A DNA stretch of 64,000 bases from Antedon mediterranea (taxonomy: Eukaryota; Echinodermata; Crinoidea; Comatulida; Antedonidae): assembly GCF_964355755.1 (NCBI RefSeq), contig NC_092672.1, forward strand, positions 37,196,501-37,260,500, in the 5' to 3' direction. Both the position numbers and the translations under genes were made by a program. This document shows, piece after piece, positions 11,946 through 23,430 of the stretch. The notes beneath the pieces are model-generated. The model made no database searches, was not told the origin of the DNA, and worked only from the letters and a program-made list of their open reading frames with translations. Numbering within the stretch: the first letter of the stretch is position 1; each line of letters begins with the position of its first letter.

Positions 11946-14900
11946 CTACATAAAAAAGAAGAAAAATGTTTATAGAAGCATCCAGTATAACGAATTGTCT
12001 ATGCAATTACAAAATAATAATAATCACATTTAAAGATGTATTGTTCACATGACAAAAAAAGATGAATAACATTTTTAGATCATTTTTTAGTTTTAATAAA
12101 GGTACCTAAAAAATGTGATGCAGTGTTGATAAAAAAACATTCATGATAATGGGCTTTCGTTTCTTCCTTAAATTAAGGTTTTATCAAATCAATAACTATT
12201 ATGTGAAATTAAAATTGCCTATTTAACAAAAATGTTTACACATTATTTAAAAAAGACAATATATTGTTAATAATTATACTTATCTAATTGAAAAAGTCAT
12301 TTGTTATGATCCATTTGTTTCAGACCTAAATGTACATTCACCATTGAAATTGGTTAGCGTGTAACATCAGAAAATAGATAAATATTATGTACTTTATGAC
12401 CAAAGTAAAAATGCAAAACATACCATCTATGGTGTGTTAATGGTCCATCACCATGGTCTTTTGGTAGTGCACATACTAAACGAAAACAATATTAGGAAGT
12501 CAATATTATGTTTCGTTTTTAGAACGTTATTCACAATCCTTTAGTGAGTTTGTCATGAACCACAGAACATTGTAATAGTAGGTTATTATTCGAGTTTGAA
12601 ATAATGGAAAATGGTAGCTTAATAGTAGCCTCCCGTAAATAGTTATGTCGTAATTTACCTTCCTTATCGGTATTGGATTCTGTAGGAGGCCGATCAGAAC
12701 CTGAAAGAAAATAACGTTTGTTTGGTATATTTAATGTATTTCCATGCTGTGATGATATTTATTACCATTTTTTTTATATTTTACCTTGTTTTGCTGTACA
12801 CTAGTAATAATTATAACCCCTAAATACATTTCTGTCATTTGTTTGGACGATTGCGGGTCACATGATAAAGAAATAAGTAAAATCGAGTATTCGGTTTATA
12901 AACAGCTTACCTGGGCACGGATCTCGTACACATATTCCATTTTCTTTCCAGTCTCCGCGGCAGTATAAACCTCCATTTTGAGGTCTTGGTGCGTTGCAAG
13001 CACGGTCACGTGTTTTGGTTCCCCTACCACATGTTACGGTACAGCTCCAGGGAGACCACTCGCCCCATCCTCCATTTACTATGGAAATAAGAAAATATGA
13101 AAATTGTTATCGTCTAAATGTGTGTTTTTAGAATACTTATAATGCATGCATAGCAAATCGAGTATTTTGGTTTAAACAGCTTACCTGGGCACGGATCTCG
13201 AACACATATTCCATTTTCTTTCCAGTCTCCGCGGCAGTATAAACCTCCATTTTGAGGTCTTGGTGCGTTGCAAGCACGATCACGTGTTTTGGTTCCCCTA
13301 CCACATGTTACGGTACAGCTCCAGGGAGACCACTCGCCCCATCCTCCATTTACTATGGAAATAAGAAAATATGAAAATTGTTATCGTCTAAATGTGTGTT
13401 TTTAGAATACTTATAATGCATGCATAGCAAATCGAGTATTTCGGTTTAAACAGCTTACCTGGGCACGGATCTCGAACACATATTCCATTTTCTTTCCAGT
13501 CTCCGCGGCAGTATAAACCTCCATTTTGAGGTCTTGGTGCGTTGCAAGCACGATCACGTGTTTTGGTTCCCCTACCACATGTTACGGTACAGCTCCAGGG
13601 AGACCACTCGTTCCATCCTCCATTTACTATGGAAATAAGAAAATATGAAAATTGTTATCGTCTAAATGTGTGTTTTTAGAATACTTATAATGCATGCATA
13701 GCAAATCGAGTATTTCGGTTTAAACAGCTTACCTACTGGGCACGGATCTCGTACACATATTCCATTTTCTTTCCAGTCTCCGCGGCAGTATAAACCTCCA
13801 TTTTGAGGTCTTGGTGCGTTGCAAGCACGATCACGTGTTTTGGTTCCGCTACCACATGTTACGGTACAGCTCCAGGGAGACCACTCGCCCCATCCTCCAT
13901 TTACTATGGAAATAAGAAAATATGAAAATTGATATCGTCTAAATGTTACGGTACAGCGTCAGGGAGACCACTGACTCCACCCTCTATCAATTTTACCTGA
14001 AAACAATTGTTCAACGCCAATGTTTTTTTTTTGTTCGTTAAATTACAGTTTTTTTAGGTAAACATTTTTGGTCAAAGTGAACTATTATGACATTAAAAAA
14101 AGAAAGAGAAGAAAAAACAAAAAAGATTTAAAACAATTATTTAGACAAGAATAAAATATTTCCTCTTCCAAGGTATCCCAACAAAAATATATCTTAAGGT
14201 TCTTATGAGACTGATACAAACTATATCAGAATCCCGAAGATTAAATATTTAAGAAATCGAACGGAATCCGTCCCCATTGAAATCCTGATATCATTTTTAG
14301 AACGAAACTAAAGATTGAGAAGTTTCTGTTGGAGTCTCTGTTTTCGACACCCCAACTAAAACGTACGTTTAATTATGTTAAGGGGCTTTCTGGCGCGAAA
14401 AAAAAAATAAATGGAATGCAATGGCGGCTCTGTGGCTGGCCAGCAGGCAGTCGTTGAATTGATTATGGATCAAAAATAGTGAATATAAATTATTGCTGTT
14501 TAATAACATAAAGATGATATTACTGATTAAGATAATGAACTTTATTTAAAATGTATCTTTTGCTTACCTCTATTTGGTTTAGGCATTGGAAAAACAAAAT
14601 GCCCGCCTATAGTTGATAAAATAAAAGTAAATTTAGATTTATAATATAATATGTTTATAAACAATGGCCATGTTTTAATATAAAATTCATTTCAGTATTG
14701 ATACAACTGATAATGATTTAGTATCATTTTATGTTTCAGTGAAAGACACCTGTAGGAACTTCACATACATAATATTTGCGTGTGTGCGCTCAGCGCATAG
14801 AAGTTATGCAAATTACTGTTGTAAATATAGCGAACGCGCAACGATCGGTCTCTCTCTCTCTGCGTCAAGTTTTCAACGAGAAGACATCGACATTTTTATG

Positions 14901-17377
14901 AGCAAACCATTGCGAGTTTTAGTACAAGTTTTACGATAATTAGTTGTTCTAATTATTAGCATTATTACATTTCGATATTAGCGTTATAACTTTACTTCAT
15001 ATTTTATTACGTGTTACTGTATGTTATCGTGTTTCAATTATTGTACCGTTGTATATCGTCCTGAACTGGCCTAGGCTTTACACTGCGCACGTACTACGCG
15101 CTTCGTGTGAATATTGTGACTGCTACACTCTGTGCATAGTTTATTTACTTCGAGCCTAGGATTCTTCCAGCTTTGGACATCGTTCGACTGCTACAGAACT
15201 CCATTACCGTATTCTAAATAGGGTAAGTAAAGACCGAATTACTTATTTCCTAAAGTGGTGACCCCGACGTGATTCGTACGGACCTAGTGGAGTATTCATC
15301 TGTATATTTGTAACATTTGTATTATTAATTAGCGATACTCGGCCTAACTAAGCCTATCCTGTATACGAGGGAGCAAACAGCATTGATCGTACTACTCGCC
15401 TATATTATAACATAGTACTACAACTATTTTTGAAAACATTTCTGATACACAGTTTACGTTTAATTATAATAAGCTAGAACAATTATTAATTTTTGGAGGC
15501 TAAAATGGAAGAACCTCCTCCAGCCGAAGCAGCAGTTGCTGTGGATCAAGCGTGAGGTAATGCTGGAGTACCAGTCGCTACGCAACGCGCAGTACCTTTT
15601 AGCGGCATTTACGCTCAAGCTACCGCCATTTTGGGCTAACTATCCCGCGATATGGTTTGCCCAAGTAGAAGCGCAGTTTGCAACTCGCAATATTACCACG
15701 GAAGCTACGAAATTTGCCTATATCGTGGCGTCGTTGCAGCCTTCGATCGTCCAGGAGGTACGTAATCTGCTATTCTTAGTTCCTCCTGCTGAGGGTCCAT
15801 ACAGCAAGTTAAAGGAAGAGTTAATTAAGCGGACCTCCGATTCGGAGAAGAAACGGTTACACACCAACTACTAACTACGGAGGAATTGGGTGACAGAAAA
15901 CCAACACAATTATTGCGCAAAATGTATCAGTTGTTAGGCAGCCGCACATTAGAAGATTCGATCTTGAAACAGTTGTTCATTCAGCGATTGCCCAATAGTG
16001 TGCAACTGATTTTAGCTGCAACGGACGGAAACGTTACCGTCGCTCAGATAGCGGAATTAGCCGACAGAATTTTAGAGGTATCTCCCAGCCCACTCAGAGT
16101 AGCCGCAATCTCTAACCCGACAGTTGCTAACGCCGACCGAAACGAAATTCAAACGCTACGAGCTGAAATTAACAAGTTGACCGCTATGGTATCATCCTTG
16201 GCAAACGATCAACATCGAGATAAGAGCAGGAGCAGAAGCCGAAATCGGAACCGTTCTTCAAGGCAGCACGTAGATGCCGGTCGCCATGCAGTTTTCCAAC
16301 TTCGGAAAACTCCAAAGCCGGCGAATAACTGCGACGAATTCGTGCGGCACCGTTTCTGATAGTCGCTTATTTCACATTTATGATAGAGATACTGGACTAA
16401 AGTTTTTAGTAGATACGGGAGCCGAGATTAGCGTCCTTCCTGCAACAAAACAAGACCGTCAACTTCGAAAAAGTTATTTTGTTTTGCAAGCAGTAAACAA
16501 CTCTCAAATCAACACCTATGGTGAACGATCATTACCACTTGATTTTGGTTTTAGGCGGACATGCAGATGGGTGTTTACTAAAGCCGATGTTCCTTCAGCA
16601 ATTATCGGCGCAGACTTTTTGCAACATTTTGGTTTATTGGTCGATGTTAAACACCGCAAGTTAATTGATTCTACTACTAATTTAAGTGTGCAGGGTACCG
16701 CATCTAAGCTTTGCTCGCTTAGTCCTGTTTGCCTCGACCTGTGATTGATTCACGTTACGAATCAATAATAGGCAGATACTTTCCCAAAAGCACACGTCCG
16801 AGTTTCAAAGAGGCCAAACTAAAGCATGATGTCACTCATCGTATAACTACCAAAGGTCCATCGATCGCTGCCCGACCTCGGAGATTGGCTCCACAGAAAC
16901 TTAAAATCGAATAATGCCCAGCTGAAGCACTCAGCTCGTGCGATTTTAAGTTTCTGTGGAGCCAATTTCCGAGGTTCTTATGAGACTGATACAAACTATA
17001 TCAGAATCCCGAAGATTAAATATTTAAGAAATCGAACGGAATCCGTCCCCATTGAAATCCTGATATCATTTTTAGAACGAAACTAAAGATTGAGAAGTTT
17101 CTGTTGGAGTCTCTGTTTTCGACACCCAAACTAAAACGTACGTTTAATTATGTTAAGGGGCTTTCTGGCGCGAAAAAAAAAATGGAATGCAATGGCGGCT
17201 CTGTGGCTGGCCAGCAGGCAGTCGTTGAATTGATTATGGATCAAAAATAGTGAATATAAATTATTGCTGTTTAATAACATAAAGATGATATTACTGATTA
17301 AGATAATGAACTTTATTTAAAACGTATCTTTTGCTTACCTCTATCTGGTTTAGGCATTGGAACAGCAAAAGGCCCGC
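11537..17377 (-). CDS. TSP1x4-linker-Kunitz modular extracellular gene, 3' part (gene K2)
   Basis: Exons in transcript order: linker 17377-17339, linker 14606-14568, TSP1 exons 13903-13733, 13625-13458, 13352-13185 and 13078-12911, linker 12700-12659, Kunitz first half 12475-12424, terminal Kunitz exon 11945-11537. Module and linker exons are phase 1, so any number of TSP1 exons can be added or skipped in frame. The 5' end is missing, and the Ty3/gypsy insertion at 14.7-18 kb lies in the region between the two linker copies. The product is predicted secreted or extracellular; TSP1 modules bind matrix, glycosaminoglycans and complement-type proteins. The tie to gene K1 (two genes or alternative ends) cannot be settled here. 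Confidence 0.68.
12424..12475 (-). CDS. Short exon: N-terminal part of a Kunitz domain
   Basis: 52 bp, phase 1 in, phase 2 out. Encodes CALPKDHGDGPLTHHR plus a split Trp. It completes the first Kunitz domain of exon 11537-11945. Confidence 0.75.
12659..12700 (-). CDS. Phase-1 linker exon (SDRPPTESNTDKE)
   Basis: 42-bp symmetric exon between the TSP1 array and the Kunitz exons; paralogue of 7772-7813. Confidence 0.6.
12911..13078 (-). CDS. TSP1 module exon, copy 1 (3'-most)
   Basis: 168 bp, symmetric phase 1. Encodes a full thrombospondin type 1 repeat: GGWGEWSPWSCTVTCGRG, then TRDRACNAPRPQNGG, YCRGDW and CVRDPCP, with WxxWxxW-type and CxxTCGxG motifs and six cysteines. Confidence 0.92.
13185..13352 (-). 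CDS. TSP1 module exon, copy 2
   Basis: 168-bp exon nearly identical to copy 1. The following introns are near-identical too, so exon plus intron form a 273-274-bp tandem unit. Confidence 0.92.
13458..13625 (-). CDS. TSP1 module exon, copy 3
   Basis: 168-bp exon nearly identical to copies 1 and 2. One visible change: the motif reads GGWNEWS where the other copies have GGWGEWS. It includes the same splice sites. Confidence 0.92.
13733..13903 (-). CDS. TSP1 module exon, copy 4, with 3-nt donor shift
   Basis: 171-bp exon. A 3-nt insertion (TAG on the minus strand) just before the donor moves the splice site but keeps phase 1, adding one residue after the final CP. Otherwise nearly identical to the other copies. 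Confidence 0.85.
13946..13996 (-). pseudogene. Relic fragment of a fifth TSP1 exon
   Basis: About 50 bp match the first part of the TSP1 exon (sequence around TTACGGTACAGC and GGGAGACCACT), but with substitutions and no remainder of the module. It marks the 5' edge of the array. Confidence 0.6.
14568..14606 (-). CDS. Phase-1 linker exon (GHFVFPMPKPNR)
   Basis: 39-bp exon with intact splice sites, in the upstream copy of the block duplicated with the Ty3/gypsy LTR. Paralogues at 8601-8639 and 17339-17377. Confidence 0.45.
14740..15254 (+). repeat. 5' LTR copy
   Basis: Matches 17511-18037 with few differences, ending ...TTATTTCCTAAA just before the PBS. It includes a CT-rich run and the palindromic GCGCTCAGCGC. 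The start at TGAAAGACACC is a guess, because similarity extends further left into duplicated flank. Confidence 0.65.
15256..15274 (+). other. Primer-binding site for tRNA-Trp
   Basis: TGGTGACCCCGACGTGATT is complementary to the 3' end of animal tRNA-Trp with CCA. tRNA-Trp priming is characteristic of CsRn1-like Ty3/gypsy elements. Confidence 0.8.
15505..16360 (+). pseudogene. Ty3/gypsy gag remnant
   Basis: The ATG at 15505 is followed by a stop at 15553. The Gag reading resumes in another frame at about 15600-15860, then in a third stretch to 16360. That last stretch has a Gag C-terminal part (LLRKMYQLLGSR, QLFIQRLPNSVQ, IAELADRILEV) and an Arg/Ser-rich tail (RDKSRSRSRNRNRSS). No zinc knuckle is seen. 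Disrupted, not functional. Confidence 0.75.
16274..16914 (+). pseudogene. Ty3/gypsy protease and truncated RT start
   Basis: Retropepsin motif FLVDTGAEISVLP near 16400-16440 and AIIGADFLQHFGL near 16600-16630, as in CsRn1-like Pol. In the next frame (16729-16914) comes the linker to RT (THRITTKGPSIAARPRRLAP), cut off before any catalytic RT motif. Confidence 0.75.
16876..16974. repeat. 34-bp inverted repeat at the truncation junction
   Basis: 16876-16909 and 16941-16974 are reverse complements with one mismatch, separated by 31 bp. The right arm is an inverted copy of the RT-start sequence and runs directly into the duplicated flank (AGGTTCTTATGAG). This is the signature of a template switch or foldback repair at the break. 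Confidence 0.8.
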
Positions 17378-17510
17378 CTATAGTTGATAAAATAAAAGTA
17401 AATTTAGATTTATAATATAATATGTTTATAAACAATGGCCATGTTTTAATATAAAATTCATTTCAGTATTGATACAACTGATAATGATTTAGTATCATTT
17501 TATGTTTCAG
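16972..17510. repeat. Tandem copy of the element's 5' flank (14197-14739)
   Basis: 14197-14739 and 16972-17510 match over their length, both starting AGGTTCTTATGAG and both carrying a linker exon. With the LTRs, the duplicated unit spans about 1.05 kb at an offset of 2,775 bp. Confidence 0.85.
17339..17377 (-). CDS. Phase-1 linker exon (GPFAVPMPKPDR)
   Basis: 39-bp exon with intact splice sites, in the downstream copy of the duplicated block. Closer in sequence to 8601-8639 than the 14568 copy is. Confidence 0.45.
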
Positions 17511-18037
17511 TGAAAGACACCTGTAGGAACTTCACACACATATTATTTGCGTGTGTGCGCTCAGCGCATAGAAGTTATGCAAATTACTGTTGTAAATATA
17601 GCGAACGCGCAACGATCGGTCTCTCTCTCCTCTGCGTCAAGTTTTCAACGAGAAGACATCGACATTTTTATGAGCAAACCATTGCGAGTTTTAGTACAAG
17701 TTTTACGATAATTAGTTGTTCTAATTATTTAGCATTATTAAATTTCGATATTAGCGTTATAACTTTACTTCATATTTTATTACGTGTTACTGTATGTTAT
17801 CGTGTTTCAATTATTGTACCGTTGTGTAATTATATATATCGTCCTGAACTGGCCTAGGCTTTACACTGCGCACGTACTACGCGCTTCGTGTGAATATTGT
17901 GACTGCTACACTCTGTGCATAGTTTATTTACTTCGAGCCTAGGATTCTTCCAGCTTTGGACATCGTTCGACTGCTACAGAACTCCATTACCGTATTCTAA
18001 ATAGGGTAAGTAAAGACCGAATTACTTATTTCCTAAA
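17511..18037 (+). repeat. Second LTR copy
   Basis: Near-identical to 14740-15254, including the end TTATTTCCTAAA, and followed by unrelated sequence (CACATTCCC). It is preceded by a copy of the element's 5' flank and not by a polypurine tract. It is therefore not the original 3' LTR in place. Confidence 0.65.
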
Positions 18038-21000
18038 CACATTCCCTACGTTTTTTAGATCTAATTTAAGATCACCAACTATATTTAAAGTAAAAATAAT
18101 ACTATATGGTCCTTTTGCGATAACTTTTTTCGTCTTTAAATGGTTAAAAATGTGAAAAATAAGTCGATTCTAATAATTATAGCGGCCCGCTATAAATCCC
18201 AAAATGCATTGCGCGCGGATTGATATTTTTGTTTTTCTTCTGTAATTCACCCACTTTTCGATCGATCGTGAGGCCAAAACAAATGGAAGAGTCCTAACTT
18301 TTAAGCGAAAATACCGGGTTTTCCCCAATTTGTATCAACAGAGTCTGGCAAAAATAGAAAGAAAATTAACGCAGCAACTATACAACGTCAGGCTAGGTAT
18401 ATAGCTAGCGTACGATGTTCGTACGTTACCGATGTTTACCAGCTAGGCCTACAAAACTAAGCCTAGCTATGCTAGTTAGGCCTACAAAACTAAGCCTAGC
18501 TAGGCTAGGCCTAAGACCGTCCACGAGAGGTCATTCGCCGCGAGCTACTTAGGTAGTGCATTGTTTTTCACTTTTTATCATAATTTACCATAAAACGTAC
18601 ATTTAAGACAAGGAATGACCTGGTTTAATGTTTTTAAAGTAATATATGTATTATTTTTACAAAACGTCACAAATTGTAGGGAAGGTGTCTTGTAATATCA
18701 TTTTTATAATGATTGTCATTATTTTAAAGGGTTTTTGGAAGTGAATAACTTTATTAAAACTGCAAAATAACATTCAAATATAACAATCTTATTTTTCTTT
18801 TTTTTTAAACTTGAAATTGAACTGTATGTACCAACTTTCTATACAAATTCTATAAGTTACTCGCGATTTACTGAAATGTGGTGTGGTGTACGATCTATAA
18901 CATTAATCACGCATTTGGTTCGTGCGAAGCATCATACGAACGCGCATCCACTTCTTTCCGATTATAACGTGATAAACTAGAAATAAAAATGTTTGAGCGA
19001 TTTGCCGATTTGTTGTAGTGAGAGTATTGTTTTGAGGGTCAAGAAATTCAATTTTGTTTTTCAAAATGGCCACCATGAAAATAGAAATTTTTGCTCATAT
19101 CTCAGCTTCCACATCGCATATGGACGTGATTTATGTTTTGAGGGTCAAGGAACTCAATTACAGCATTTTTCGCGCCGCGGATAAGAAGCTTTTTCATCGC
19201 GGTAGCTATAGTGCTAAGGCCGACAGTTTTGCAAATTTGTAAACTCGACTATAATTTATAGGTCCCAGCTGCTGGACCAAAGAAAACGTCTGGGAAAAAA
19301 AATCTATGAGGCTCACGGTTGAACGATTTCGGATTCTCGCCCTTTGATTGGTTTACGCGAATCAACAAACTGTGAATAATTTTCTCATTTGTACCACCGT
19401 GAAGTCAAGTTGTCACTAGAGGGTATTCAGTTGCATGCCTACAGGTTGAGGTCACACACACAGCACATTAAAGTTCAAAATTGACCATTTTTAAATGCCA
19501 TTTTTTAATTAGTTGATTAATATTTGTTGGCAAATAATACTTTATGGCCACCATTTTTCACACAATCATTACAATTATAAAACTTTACACGGAGGTACCT
19601 TTTATGAGGGGTCAACAGTGTCAATTTATCATTATTTTAATAAAATAAAAGGACTTTTATTACCAGTGGTTTATTATTATTATTTGATCTTATTAAATTC
19701 CTTGTGGATACCAGATCCAGAAATGATCCCATAATTCAAAACCAGAAAGCTAAACAAAAGATCTAGTACTACCTTATTAAAAGACATTACGGTTTAATTT
19801 GGGTCTGCTAGTTAGATCTAGTTTTGTTTGCGTTAATTATACATATACTTATATTATATAACATTATTAGTTGACCCTCAATGGAGTATTGCATTATTTA
19901 TATAATAAAGTACTATAGTTGTTTAAGCCGTAATAATTTTTTCTTTTACTTACTTCACTTCAGAAACATAATGAACAGATTTAATGACTTTCGGTTCGAT
20001 AGCTGCATTGAGTCGACGTCGCTAATAATCATTTTTTTTTCATAAATTCCCCTTTTTCATTTATGGTCGTCACTAGATACCTGCATTCTTGAGAATTACG
20101 TGACGTTAACGACCGAGATTTATGACGTTGTTTTTTTGGTCTAAATTGTTTAAAATATTATCATTCCACCTTAAACAACATTTTTGATATACTTCCTATT
20201 ATTTTATGCTTGAATTTTCCTAATACAGTTTATAATACCTATTAATATTATAAACAATACATTCACACTTGGCTGCGTCACCTCACATTATGATGATATT
20301 ACCTCAATGCTATCATCCCATAGCATGTGATCAATAAAAGATGATTTTATTCAATGTAAATTCTGCGCTCATGTACCAACGTATACATCAAATGTTAAAA
20401 ACTGTGAGTTTTTGTTTACAATCACACAATCGAAGTAAATGTAATATTATTCCTACCATGAAGACATTACAGTATAATATTATTGTATACGGAAGTGTTT
20501 GCGATTACTTCGACCGTTGGGCCTGCTAGTTAGTAGGCCTAGTACTCTAGTAGCCTAGAAATCATAGCTTTGCAGTTAGTGTAATGTATAGTGTATTTAC
20601 AAAGTATTTACTTACTTGCACCGCCAACTGTCATCGTTCTTAAAATATATGTCAATAATATCCATAATGCCAGAAGGTCACTTATACAGAAAGATGAAAA
20701 CATGCTGTATCGTTGTTCACAAATATTGATCTTCTTATTACAAAGTGTAGCCTACAAGAAGTATTATAAGAAGAAGCAAGCAAGCTACACAAATTGGTGG
20801 CGCTATTTTATATAAAATAATACCGTAAAACCTCGAAAAAGAATCTCATGGGCTTCTTTTTTGTTTAGTAGTACTCTTGGGCTGGCTTCTTTTCAATATG
20901 GGCTTCTTTTCGAGATTGCTTTTGCAAACTAAAGAGGAGGACTTATTTTCGAAATGAATGCTGTAAATGTTGTGTAGGCCTATTGGTGATCAAAATACCA

Positions 21001-22520
21001 TTTTTAAACTTATGATATAAACTTGACCATACATTATATCTGCATCACAAGTTATCTGGTCTTAAATCACCTTGTTCCTTTTATAGTCTATCTCTCAAAA
21101 AGAAGTCTATACTTCTTACAGTTTTTTTGCTGGTAAAAAGAAATGTTTCGATCCAATTTTTGGTCAAATGTAACTATTATGGCATTAAAATGGCATATTA
21201 AAAAAAAATTATCATGAGGAGTTAAAGAACGTGATTTGTTAATTATTATGACGTTGTGGTTGGCTAAATTTAAATATTTACAGAAAGCAAATCTATAATA
21301 AATTTACGTATGGGCAAAATTCGGTAAATCACGTGTTACTTCTTGAATATTTACTCGATGGCATATGAAGTTTTTTCATACTTTCGGTACGGATTTTAAT
21401 CACCTCTGTTTACTAATTAAAGTGAGTTGGATAATTAGTTATTGACAATTAGAACGAATTTAGGTTCCACGATTTTCCCATTTAGGGGTGTTTTCCGATC
21501 ACGCATAACTCTTAGGCCTATACATAGATATATAGAATAGAAATAATTCTTCGTTCCTTTTAAGACCAGTGGTGGCGCCAGGATTTGCCGGATGGGGGGG
21601 GGGGGGGAAGGAGCCGATGTCCCCGACCGGGGGGGGGGGCGTACGCGTCAGAACATTTTGAAAAAAATAGATGCTTACACACTGTTTAATAATACTAATA
21701 ATAAACTTTGATCGAAAAACACTTCAAACGAAATGAACATTTGGTAATGCGGCACTCCGAAAATGCCTCGATAGTGCATGTGTTTAGTGTACGACTGTGC
21801 TTTGGTGGTCTGTTAACCTCAGATATATACCCTATAGCCGGGTGAATAACTCAATGTAAGTTAGTATACAATGATTGCCGTAATCGCCGTGTCTATAACA
21901 CAAATCAATAAAATGCCAAATACATTTTTTTTCGTCCGTGTACATAGAACAAGACATTTCATGTTTATGTTATGCCTATGAAATAATAATAAAAAAAACA
22001 TCATGTTTCTTTCTCGTTTTTTTTATCGTTTATACTGCATACCATTATATAAAAAACCTTCATACGCGAGAAAAAAGTTCACGATATTACACTGTACAGG
22101 GGTGTAAATATACAGGTCCACGCTAACGCTTGCACAAGGACCAGGGCGGAAAATGGTGTATATTTGGAGAGTGATGACGTCAGCATTCACACGAGGAGCG
22201 AGCTAAGACAACGTGATGCTGGTAATGGAGCATGCATGTGTTTTGAAAATAACTCAGTTGTGGGTATTTTCCGAAGATTTTAAATCGCGTTTTCTTTTAA
22301 AACTCTTGAATTCATAAATAGTAATTAAACTCTTAGCTCTTTCACTATGTAGGCCTATTTACACAACTATAGCTCTAGCCTACTCTTCTTAATTAAAAGT
22401 GTCAAGCGCGTCGAATCCGCGTCTAGCGACGGTCGCGGGTTTGGTGCATCTTTTTTTCCCTTTAGAATTAAAGGGGCGGCTAGCCACCCTATTCACCCTC
22501 AGATGATGCCAATTTAAAAA
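18038..22520. other. Intergenic, no gene recognised
   Basis: Holds clustered TAGGCCTA sites (18440-18515), a twice-repeated TTTTGAGGGTCAAG.AA.TCA motif (19031, 19135), repeated GGGCTTCTTTT segments (20850-20920), a fragment resembling the hAT interior (21305-21510) and poly-G tracts. Confidence 0.45.
21588..21640. repeat. Poly-G tracts
   Basis: Two long G runs (about 14 and 11 G) 20 bp apart in otherwise AT-rich DNA; potential G-quadruplex. Confidence 0.7.
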
Positions 22521-23066
22521 AGCCTATAGTCTGTTGTACTGTACTTCCGATCTAAGAAACATACTGATATGAGGACTGGAGGTAATGAAAACAATAATTC
22601 CCACATTATGTCCATTTTGTGGATTTTAGTGATAAGAAACTCTCGAAAATAATTATTATCATATAGGCCTAAATAATTTATTTAAATTTTCATAATTTGA
22701 AAACCATATTTTTAGAAATTAACATTTAAAAATGGAGGCTAACTGTAAGTCTATAATATGAAAAAGCAATTTATCAAATTAACTATTCACAACATTAAAG
22801 CTCTTGGAAGTCTAGACAGGATTAAGTGTATTTCTATTTTTATTTTGCTTACATTGACGTACTGGAATACATAAACACAATAAACTTGAGAATAAACATC
22901 TAAAACATGTCAGACATCTAAATCGGCACCCAATTAATATTGTAATTGGCAATCTTGGTAGGTAATTAAAGTAAAGCAATCAATCAATAAATTTAACGTG
23001 TTTCTCATGCGAATTCATAAGTACTAAATTAATTTGATTAAACTAAGAGAGTAAAGATCCAACAGC

Positions 23067-23430
23067 GCAAAGTGAGTGAATGGCCAAACGGTTAAGACAG
23101 TGGAACCATAATAACTAGCGATTTTAAGAGCAAGGGTTCGAGCCTCACTCGCTCCATGGTTCTGGTGGTAGAACGTCGAGTCCTCTCGGATAAGGAATAT
23201 AAACCGTAGGTCCAGTGTACACATCTAGCTCATGTGCACTTTAAAGAACCTACTACTCGTCTCAAAAACATCTTTTGAGACGAGTAGGGGGTTACCCCGG
23301 TGTACTTGTATAACACAGACACTGTCACACACAGCCACTGGCATAACTCATACGCTGTTTAGGGACACCCTCTGTAAATAAGGTGACAAAAATAAATAGA
23401 TAAAAAAAAAATAAATAAAATAAAAAAAAG
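23067..23430 (+). mobile_element. tRNA-derived SINE, copy 1
   Basis: tRNA-like head with A-box (TGGCCAAACGGTTAAG) and B-box (GGGTTCGAGCC). Then a body shared by four copies (GGTCCAGTGTACAC, GCACTTTAAAGAACC, GAGTAGGGGGTTACCCCGGT) and an AT-rich (AAATA)n tail. It sits at the same place in both duplication copies (partner at 34149), so it predates the duplication. Confidence 0.8.

Larger units (their letters stand above)
14740..18037 (+). mobile_element. Broken Ty3/gypsy LTR retrotransposon (CsRn1/Kabuki-like), tRNA-Trp primed
   Basis: Order: LTR-like sequence (14740-15254), PBS (15256-15274), gag, protease, start of reverse transcriptase, then an abrupt junction at about 16910-16974, a copy of the 5' flank (16972-17510) and a second LTR (17511-18037). 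Gag resembles CsRn1-type Gag (LPPFWANYPAIWFAQVEAQF; ELGDRKPTQLLRKM). It is disrupted by a stop after 16 codons and by frame changes. Most of RT and all of RNase H and integrase are absent, so the copy is dead. LTR left borders are uncertain because the flank is duplicated with them. Confidence 0.8.

Noticed and set aside
18993-19242. Two overlapping 62-63-codon frames
   Set aside because: Lie over a repeated TTTTGAGGGTCAAG motif; composition not protein-like and no splice context.
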